Assembly: GCA_964519985.1 (NCBI GenBank)
Contig: CAZFMF010000003.1
Coordinates: forward strand, 99,266-163,265
Direction: 5' to 3'
Length of the DNA stretch: 64,000 nucleotides
Source of the DNA: JAIEOG01 sp964519985
GTDB taxonomy: Bacteria > Bdellovibrionota > FAC87 > UBA2466
This document shows, piece by piece, positions 58,772-64,000 of the stretch (positions are counted from its first letter, which is position 1; each line of letters begins with the position of its first letter). The translations under genes and the position numbers were made by a program. Under the pieces are notes generated by a model, which saw nothing but the letters and a program-made list of their open reading frames with translations, was not told the DNA's origin and did no database searches.

Positions 58772-59068
58772 ATGAAGCTTGGCACCGTGCTCCAACAACT
58801 ATGCAAAAAGCGAAACTGGACGCTCGCACGTCTTGCTCGCGAATCGGGGATAGCACCACAAACGCTTCACAACTGGACGACCGGGCGGCGTTACGTAAAT
58901 CCGGATCAGCTCAAAGCCGTCGCAGCTACCCTAGAAGTCCCCGTCCACTACCTACTTTTTGGAGAATCTGATCCCCATGAGCAAAAAGGCGAAGAAGTTC
59001 TCACGGAACTGTTTTCCGGCGACGTTAGAGTTACCATCCATCGCATCAATAAAAAGAAACGCCGCTAG
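58772..59068 (+). CDS. XRE-family helix-turn-helix regulator
   Basis: 98 residues. The HTH is WTLARLARESGIAPQTLHNWTTGRRYVNPDQLKAVAATLEVPVHYLLFG (residues 16-65), a Cro/CI-type fold. The C-terminal tail GEEVLTELFSGDVRVTIHRINKKKRR is basic and outside the HTH. Located just past tRNA-Ala in front of an accessory gene set, it is a candidate element repressor. The lipoprotein gene downstream begins inside its 3' end. Confidence 0.9.
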   Translation: MKLGTVLQQLCKKRNWTLARLARESGIAPQTLHNWTTGRRYVNPDQLKAVAATLEVPVHYLLFGESDPHEQKGEEVLTELFSGDVRVTIHRINKKKRR

Positions 59069-59966
59069 GTTCGCTGGCCTTTTGATGTTGGTGTCGTGCG
59101 CTTCCCTTAACCACCCCACCCACGTCGACGTTCTCAAATTTAGGAAGGATGTCGAACTCCTCATTGCTCAAGCAAAGTTCGACGAAGCGGCTTCGCAAAT
59201 CGGGTCTCACAGCGATGACAAGAACTGGTGTGTTGCCTTTAACAGCGAAGGCCGCTGCTACAGCGGAGCAAAAGAAAGCCCAATACCGGAACTTCAAGAA
59301 CTGCTTACCGGCAGCAAACAGTGCTGGCCTGCGATACAAGCCGGTGAGCGGGACTTCACGCATCGTCAGGAAGCCGAAGCCACGTTGCTTTCAATTGAAG
59401 CATCCTGCCGCTCCTATTCGCGAGATTGGGTTGAAAAGATCAGAGCAGCTAACGCTCGCCTTAAGCCCATGACATACTCACTCCCCTTCGGCCCCAAAAA
59501 CGCGGACGGCTCTCACGACCCTCTATGGCAGCAGAGGAACAAATGTCTCGCTGGGCTTCGATGGAGCTATGAAACGAATAAACGACAAAGGAAGGGTGCG
59601 TTTGCAACCCGAGTGGACTGCGAAGCGGCCCGCGTAAGCGACCCCGCGGCAAAGGGCGGCGTATACCAATTTCTCGAAACCGAATGCCGCTACCTCTATC
59701 AAGGAGGGGCCATCAGTGCACCGGTCTACGCCACCTCGATCCTAAATACCGGATACACTAAGGAGCCGTTTTTTTTCGCAACGCTTCCGGGCTGTCAGTC
59801 AGCACTTCAGACAGGGATTACTCTTCCAGGAGCGAATAAAGCTCGGGTCGTTCACTCGACTGCAAGCTCCGAGACCCCGAAATTTATTGCACAGTGCACC
59901 AAAGATTCTCTTCAAATCTGCAAGCGGGATGACCACGGACCAAGCGGTGTTAGGGTTTTTCAGTGA
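58977..59966 (+). CDS. Putative lipoprotein of unknown function
   Basis: About 329 residues from the ATG at 58977, overlapping the XRE gene by 92 bp in another frame; the frame opens at 58959. After a long basic N-region comes FAGLLMLVSCAS, a good lipobox (LVSC), so the Cys near residue 41 is probably lipidated. The start is uncertain, since the N-region is unusually long. The mature part has many Cys (WCVAF, GRCYS, KQCWP, ASCRSYS, NKCLAG, VDCEAARV, ECRYLY, GCQSA, AQCTK, QICKRD), pointing to several disulfides in the periplasm. No family recognised. Confidence 0.65.
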   Translation: MSKKAKKFSRNCFPATLELPSIASIKRNAARFAGLLMLVSCASLNHPTHVDVLKFRKDVELLIAQAKFDEAASQIGSHSDDKNWCVAFNSEGRCYSGAKESPIPELQELLTGSKQCWPAIQAGERDFTHRQEAEATLLSIEASCRSYSRDWVEKIRAANARLKPMTYSLPFGPKNADGSHDPLWQQRNKCLAGLRWSYETNKRQRKGAFATRVDCEAARVSDPAAKGGVYQFLETECRYLYQGGAISAPVYATSILNTGYTKEPFFFATLPGCQSALQTGITLPGANKARVVHSTASSETPKFIAQCTKDSLQICKRDDHGPSGVRVFQ

Positions 59967-59987
59967 GTTAGAAAATGACTCAGTGGC

Positions 59988-60281
59988 TTACCGAAAAAAC
60001 GCAAGTGCGGCTTGCACGGCTCCGATGATCGCCAATACTAATGTGAGTCTATTCATCGTACGGCTGTTCCTATCGCTTGCGACGGAATCAGCTTCCAAAG
60101 CATTGGTAAGTTTTGTAAACGCTTCAATCTGGTCCTGAACTAGTTTTACTTTCAGAGCAGCTTCCGCGCGGCGATGTGCGCTGTGGTCAGAAGACGACAA
60201 CGTATAACTAGTAACGAGCGACTTGTATGGCTCGCCAAGGGCGTCGCTGTACGTCAGAACGTTTTTGTCGAAATCCGTCAT
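59988..60281 (-). CDS. Small tail-anchored membrane protein, last gene of the GHKL/STAS cassette
   Basis: 97 residues. GGGGGG lies 5 nt before the ATG. A soluble helical part (ALGEPYKSLVTSYTLSSSDHSAHRRAEAALKVKLVQDQIEAFTKLTNALEADSV) is followed by one C-terminal helix (LTLVLAIIGAVQAALAFF). The membrane orientation (soluble part in the cytoplasm) is inferred. It is 44 bp downstream of the 60326-60850 gene on the same strand. No family recognised. Confidence 0.7.
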   Translation of the reverse strand: MTDFDKNVLTYSDALGEPYKSLVTSYTLSSSDHSAHRRAEAALKVKLVQDQIEAFTKLTNALEADSVASDRNSRTMNRLTLVLAIIGAVQAALAFFR

Positions 60282-60325
60282 TATTGCCCCCCGGTTTGTA
60301 CTTCAGTGCCATGAACAAGAGCATG

Positions 60326-60850
60326 CTAAGAGATTATGATCTTCCGCAACTCATCGAGCTTTTTTACTAGGGCTTGCCCAGCAGAAGCTATATCGCGAGA
60401 AGCTTGGGCAACTTGCCCCTGATTCACAGGCAGCCCCCCACTAAAAATTCCGCTATTTGTTCCGGATACAGCGCTGAAGAACGCAAAATATTCGTCAAAG
60501 AAATACTTATCTTCTTGCTTAGAGAAACGAGCGGCACGTGTGAGCAAACCTCGAAGGTAATCCATGCGAGTAGTGATCTCGACTTGAACGGCCTGTTTGG
60601 ATATTCCAGCCGTTGGATGGTGAAGAAAACTTGAAACTCTCTGTACTAGGGAAGTTACCTCGCGTTCACAATCATCTGAGTATCGAATGGCGTGGTCAAT
60701 CAGTTGACGATCTTTTTCGGCGCCTTGTCCGAGTCTAAAAATGAAGTACGTAATTGCCAGAGAAACCGGCACCTCGAAGAGGCCGAGCAAATCCCCTACA
60801 GGTAAGGGCTTAAAATCAATGAAGGACGAAACCCAAGCCAAAGGACACAT
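60326..60850 (-). CDS. Membrane-anchored helical protein of the GHKL/STAS cassette
   Basis: 174 residues. An N-terminal membrane segment (VGDLLGLFEVPVSLAITYFIFRLG) is followed by a cytoplasmic helical region (LIDHAIRYSDDCEREVTSLVQRVSSFL... VQVEITTRMDYLRGLLTRAARFSKQEDKYFFDEYFAFFSAV) that may be a four-helix bundle or coiled coil. It starts 9 bp after the DUF4325 gene ends, so it is almost certainly co-transcribed. No family recognised; a membrane effector or sensor is a possibility. Confidence 0.72.
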   Translation of the reverse strand: MCPLAWVSSFIDFKPLPVGDLLGLFEVPVSLAITYFIFRLGQGAEKDRQLIDHAIRYSDDCEREVTSLVQRVSSFLHHPTAGISKQAVQVEITTRMDYLRGLLTRAARFSKQEDKYFFDEYFAFFSAVSGTNSGIFSGGLPVNQGQVAQASRDIASAGQALVKKLDELRKIIIS

Positions 60851-60859
60851 TTCCTACCG

Positions 60860-61204
60860 CTACGGGGTTGCCGCCCGCTGCATGAACTTTCGGATGCTTT
60901 CGATCAGATAGGGATCATCACTTACTTCAAGCCGCAAGCGCTCGTTCACAAAATCATAGCCAAGTTCCAGAACCGCACCGCCAAACGCTTCTTCTAGAAA
61001 TGAGGCAGCGTAACCGGCCGCACCGTCCAGCCGGACAACCACGACGTCGCTCGACCTAAGAGCTGGAACGAGATGTTTTTCTCTGAACTCTTGGCCTGAA
61101 CCAGGACCATCACTGATATAACGACCGCCGGGGAATCGACTGAAATCCTTCGCAATGTCAATAACTTGTGCCATCGGCTCTATCCGCTCGTTTTGAGCAC
61201 CCAT
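60860..61204 (-). CDS. DUF4325 STAS-like domain protein
   Basis: 114 residues (a second ATG at 61174 would give 104). The body IDIAKDFSRFPGGRYISDGPGSGQEFREKHLVPAL...VVVRLDGAAGYAASFLEEAFGGAV is the DUF4325 STAS-like pattern: the P-G-G-R turn, S-G-x-E-F, and the alternating strand before S-F-L-E-E-A-F. Such proteins are often encoded next to a GHKL ATPase, as here, recalling anti-sigma/anti-anti-sigma pairs. It overlaps the ATPase gene by 25 bp. Confidence 0.85.
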   Translation of the reverse strand: MGAQNERIEPMAQVIDIAKDFSRFPGGRYISDGPGSGQEFREKHLVPALRSSDVVVVRLDGAAGYAASFLEEAFGGAVLELGYDFVNERLRLEVSDDPYLIESIRKFMQRAATP

Positions 61205-62238
61205 GATATCACTGTCCCTTGAAAATCAACCGCCGACTTATAGCAGACGGGCTTGGAATTCCTAGCATAAATCACGTTCCCTGTATTGGAACAAATCCTA
61301 AAGCGACCGGCAGGAACGAGGTCGACCAGAGACCTCAGTGAAGGTAAGCCATAGCCTCGACGGGGATCGTGCGTGCGAGAGCGCCCTTCCGTAACAGCTT
61401 GCTGGATAAGATCATTTTCAGACACAAAAGCATTTTTAATCTTGTCGGAGAGCCTTTGCCTAAGCGTGGTCGGAATGCCAAGCCCCATATCGACGAAGCA
61501 CACCGAGATCTCGCGCGTTTTCGTTGCCGAAAACCCCATCATCCACCACTGACCCGAGCACGGTGAGTTGCGAAGACGTCCCCCGTATGCATGGTGCCGA
61601 ACATTTTGCATACATTCTACGAGTGCCTCGTATAAGCGGCTCCGCGTATGTCGCTCCAGCACGATCTGGTGCTCGAAAACTCTTATAAGCTTGTCGGCAC
61701 TTTCTCCTATAGTACTATTCCCCCTTGCCGCCTTCAGGTAGTGCCGTTCAGGATCTGGCTCGGGCTTGCTCCATCCAAAAAACTCGTAATACCCAATCTC
61801 GCCAAGAATTGAGCTACAGAGCTGATTCGAGGGTCTGTCCCCATTAATATTCTTGTCGCGAACGATCTGTCTGCAATAGTCCATTTCGGCAAGCAACAGA
61901 AGGGCAACCTCCGGAGTTATTTCCTTCAGATGCTCCATCTCTATAAACACCGTTCGGTTTCTACCGTACTGGACCTCTTTTCGGATGGCCTTCAGAGCAG
62001 AAAAAACCACGTCGGGATTCTGGTCTAGACTCATGACATCCGGAATCCTGACGACGGAAATGCGTTCATTTCGCCGCAACCACGAATCTGCAAACCCTCT
62101 GGATTGTCGAAACGGACTCCTACCAAAAATTTGGCGGGATTGTTGATTGTGGGGATCATGCAAGCGATTGTGGCGCCGCTCTCGCTTGTGCTGAATCCGA
62201 ATACTGCGAAGCTTTCTTTTTCTGGTTAATTTTTTCAC
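61180..62238 (-). CDS. STAS-like plus GHKL (histidine-kinase-type) ATPase protein
   Basis: 352 residues from a GTG. A very basic N-terminus (residues 1-45, KKLTRKRKLRSIRIQHKRERRHNR) precedes a STAS-like region (ISVVRIPDVMSL... TVFIEMEHLKEITPEVALLLLAEMDYC, 60-125) and a GHKL ATPase: N-box LYEALVECMQNVRHHAYGG, G1 FVDMGLGIP, G2 RGYGLPSLRSLVD, and a closing GTVISWVL. There is no phosphoacceptor His or membrane helix, so it is not an ordinary sensor kinase. Partner of the DUF4325 protein encoded next. Nucleic-acid binding by the basic tail is conjecture. Confidence 0.85.
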   Translation of the reverse strand: MKKLTRKRKLRSIRIQHKRERRHNRLHDPHNQQSRQIFGRSPFRQSRGFADSWLRRNERISVVRIPDVMSLDQNPDVVFSALKAIRKEVQYGRNRTVFIEMEHLKEITPEVALLLLAEMDYCRQIVRDKNINGDRPSNQLCSSILGEIGYYEFFGWSKPEPDPERHYLKAARGNSTIGESADKLIRVFEHQIVLERHTRSRLYEALVECMQNVRHHAYGGRLRNSPCSGQWWMMGFSATKTREISVCFVDMGLGIPTTLRQRLSDKIKNAFVSENDLIQQAVTEGRSRTHDPRRGYGLPSLRSLVDLVPAGRFRICSNTGNVIYARNSKPVCYKSAVDFQGTVISWVLKTSG

Positions 62239-62271
62239 GACCTACCTGGGCGGCACACGAGGCATACCCCT

Positions 62272-62793
62272 TCACGTTTGCGCCGACCGGCGCCCCATGA
62301 TCTCTCGGACCCTGCCCAGAACTGTCTCTTTCGACCCAGAATCATCCGAAGAATCTTCATCGTACCCGAGCATTTTGCAAACAAGCTTGATTGCATCTAA
62401 ATGATAGGGAAAGCAAATACTGATGCTTTCCCCGTGCTCCGTTTTGGAAATACTTATGCGAGCGTACTTCAGGAACCGCAGATCAGAATCCCGCCGAATC
62501 CGTAGCATGCCCCGGTCATCAAGCTCGAATTCGCAGCTCGGGTCGAATCGTACACAGTCCATCAAGCGATGCAGCATCTCATCGCGACTAACCTGAAACC
62601 TTTGCTGCTGTGCGCCTCGAAGTCTTCGGATTTCCGCCTGAATGTTCGCAAATGTTAGCAATCGGCTGCTGACCTGGCGCGCGGCTTTTTTTGAGTACCC
62701 TGCGCGCACAGCAGCCCTGGTCGCATTAAAGTCGACCATGTACTCCTGGACAAACTTACTTTGACGGTTCGTCAGGAGTTTCGTTTCAGACAT
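62272..62793 (-). CDS. Phage terminase small subunit-like DNA-binding protein
   Basis: 173 residues. LTNRQSKFVQEYMVDFNATRAAVRAGYSKKAARQVSSRLLTFANIQAEI (residues 6-55) is the classic helix-turn-helix start of terminase small subunits (Terminase_2). The C-terminal two thirds (VSRDEMLHRLMDCVRFDPSCEFELDDRGMLRIRRDSDLRFLKYARISISKTE) also fit that group. No large subunit, portal or capsid gene is in view, so it may be a relic or a domesticated gene. It is 33 bp upstream of the GHKL gene on the same strand. Confidence 0.8.
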   Translation of the reverse strand: MSETKLLTNRQSKFVQEYMVDFNATRAAVRAGYSKKAARQVSSRLLTFANIQAEIRRLRGAQQQRFQVSRDEMLHRLMDCVRFDPSCEFELDDRGMLRIRRDSDLRFLKYARISISKTEHGESISICFPYHLDAIKLVCKMLGYDEDSSDDSGSKETVLGRVREIMGRRSAQT

Positions 62794-62842
62794 ATTTCAC
62801 TTTACCTCAACGACTCTGAGTTAAAACAATTGGCAGTGAATC

Positions 62843-63652
62843 TCAGTCCCAGAAAAAAATTAATGATTCGGACTTGTCCAATCTGATCCGCTGAGGACGC
62901 GGCATCAGTGTGTCGATGTGAGGGTGGTTCCTGTTAAAAGCAATTTCTGGAGGGGCGAGAGAAATCATAAACTCGGATCCAGCTAGGGCTAGCGAAATGC
63001 CTCCCAACTGGTCACCATTCCCCAGATAGGAAAGCTCTAAGTGCCTTCGTGCCTTCACCGGTTTTCCTACATGCACGGGCATGTACAGACCTTGCCCTAC
63101 TTGAAAGTCCCGCAGTCCAAAGAGTATCTCCACCCATTCAAGTGGGATATCATCTTGACTAAACGTCTTTCCATTTTGGAACCTAACCTGTTCCGCTGCG
63201 GTGGTACCGAGAAGCGCTTTCAAGCACCAGCGCTCGAAACTAGGTCCCCAAGCAAGTAGGACCGGGTAGTCGCCGTCGAAGAGATTTACTAGTTTCTCAA
63301 ATACCGCGATCGCGACGTCATCGAGCGTATGAAGGAAAGAATTGTGAAATTCGCATAGGCAGTTGGAGGCCAGCGACGCTGCCGAAAGCTTTTTCCGCTC
63401 TCCGTTAAGAAAAGGTAGCCCCTGTATATGAAGATCCTCAAACGTCTTGAGAATACCCTCAGAGATAAAATGTTCCCGAGAGATACCCCCTTTGCAATTA
63501 CCCAGGCGAGACGCATAGCATTTCCCCACGACTCCCGGGGTCGTCGGCATTGGACCAAGACGGAAATGCTTGCCGGCCGCGTTGATCACTTTTCTGCCTC
63601 GGCCTTCTAGGCGCTCCTGCTCCCTCTGGATTCGCCTCAATGATGCCCTCAT
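62843..63652 (-). CDS. HNH-like protein with a Cys/His zinc-binding region
   Basis: 269 residues. GGAGG lies 4 nt before the ATG. After a basic start, VVGKCYASRLGNCKGGISREHFISEGIL and NCLCEFHNSFLHTLDDVA form a C...C...H...C-x-C-x-x-H-N arrangement like HNH endonucleases that use two Cys pairs. The rest (VLLAWGPSFERWCLKALLG... MISLAPPEIAFNRN) is unfamiliar. A nuclease role is likely but unproven. It may belong to the mobile element or to a defence function within it. Confidence 0.6.
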   Translation of the reverse strand: MRASLRRIQREQERLEGRGRKVINAAGKHFRLGPMPTTPGVVGKCYASRLGNCKGGISREHFISEGILKTFEDLHIQGLPFLNGERKKLSAASLASNCLCEFHNSFLHTLDDVAIAVFEKLVNLFDGDYPVLLAWGPSFERWCLKALLGTTAAEQVRFQNGKTFSQDDIPLEWVEILFGLRDFQVGQGLYMPVHVGKPVKARRHLELSYLGNGDQLGGISLALAGSEFMISLAPPEIAFNRNHPHIDTLMPRPQRIRLDKSESLIFFWD

Positions 63653-63718
63653 GAAACCTCCGCCGAATACACCTGCGCGCTATGCTCTCGCATCCGACTT
63701 TAGATTAAGCAAAAAGCA

Positions 63719-64000
63719 TCAGTCATTTTCATCAAACTCCTGAGGGTGATTGTTGCGATAGATTTGAACTGCATCCCCCCAGCCTTTTTCAGATTTCAAA
63801 GATTTGACAACTCTAGACGGCGCAACGAGAGGATAGTCTCTTCCATCGTCCATCCGAATCTTCCACTGCTTGAGCTCATAAAAATGAGAATACTTCTCCA
63901 ACAACCTAAGTCTAACGTCTGTCGGAGCAGTTGCCCCCAGGCCCTTTATTTTGAGAATGAACTCAGCTTCAAGATGACCTAAACTCGCAAACACTGCCTC
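63719..64000 (-). CDS. Hypothetical protein, C-terminal part (runs off the right edge)
   Basis: The frame is open to the last base: residues EAVFASLGHLEAEFILKIKG and so on. A GTG at 63994 is a poor start with no ribosome-binding site, so the gene probably continues beyond the window. The end reads WKIRMDDGRDYPLVAPSRVVKSLKSEKGWGDAVQIYRNN, a small alpha/beta piece. No family recognised. Confidence 0.5.
   Translation of the reverse strand, partial: EAVFASLGHLEAEFILKIKGLGATAPTDVRLRLLEKYSHFYELKQWKIRMDDGRDYPLVAPSRVVKSLKSEKGWGDAVQIYRNNHPQEFDEND

Noticed and set aside
1..64000. CRISPR arrays and rRNA genes
   Set aside because: No regularly spaced repeats and no rRNA-like stretches were seen anywhere in the window.

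Overview
The window reads as one continuous stretch of a Gram-negative chromosome, about 57 % GC by eye (not computed). It is densely coded and mostly housekeeping. No rRNA is present to fix the taxon. The combination of an FHA-GGDEF diguanylate cyclase beside a KhpA-type RNA-binding protein, a type-B succinate dehydrogenase (sdhCAB) divergent from a mitochondrial-type aconitase, a lexA/imuA/imuB/dnaE2 SOS locus, many signal-peptide proteins of unknown function and small outer-membrane barrels points to the Bdellovibrionota or a nearby former delta-proteobacterial lineage. That placement is inference.

Layout. 1-6 kb: partial epimerase, GNAT-like protein, glycerophosphodiesterase, PilZ protein, then ugd and UDP-glucuronate decarboxylase for UDP-xylose. 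6-8.6 kb: flippase-like membrane protein, recO, and a complete REP-associated tyrosine transposase element with perfect 58-bp inverted repeats. 8.6-15.5 kb: one minus-strand run with overlapping ends: serine/threonine kinase, Mrp/ApbC, DUF971, YgfZ, ResB and CcsA, combining Fe-S cluster and cytochrome c maturation. 15.5-26 kb: envelope proteins, two glycosyltransferases, a DCC thiol protein, and an ABC transporter with a duplicated permease. 26-33 kb: thioesterase, a 47-residue basic protein, lon, M48 protease and aconitase. 33-45 kb: sdhCAB, khpA, FHA-GGDEF, panD, DHH phosphoesterase, MDR oxidoreductase, Ca2+/cation exchanger and ftsK. 45-58 kb: acyltransferase, AraC regulator, secreted unknowns, fabH, then lexA divergent from imuA-imuB-dnaE2.

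tRNA-Ala(GGC) at 58376-58451 marks a change. From there to the right edge the sequence looks less GC-rich and accessory: an XRE repressor with palindromes, a lipoprotein, a four-gene minus-strand cassette (GHKL ATPase, DUF4325 STAS-like protein, two membrane proteins), a phage terminase small-subunit-like gene and an HNH-like protein. This is probably the start of an integrated element; its integrase and far end are not in view. The GHKL/STAS/membrane cassette is the best candidate for an undescribed system.

Two genome-wide themes appear. Intergenic palindromic repeats of several families are common, and one 28-bp repeat is inserted in frame inside dnaE2. Many genes also show a sigma70-like -10 hexamer ending about 5-9 nt before the start codon and no Shine-Dalgarno sequence (GNAT, GDPD, lon, acn, sdhC, lexA, imuA), which suggests frequent leaderless mRNAs.
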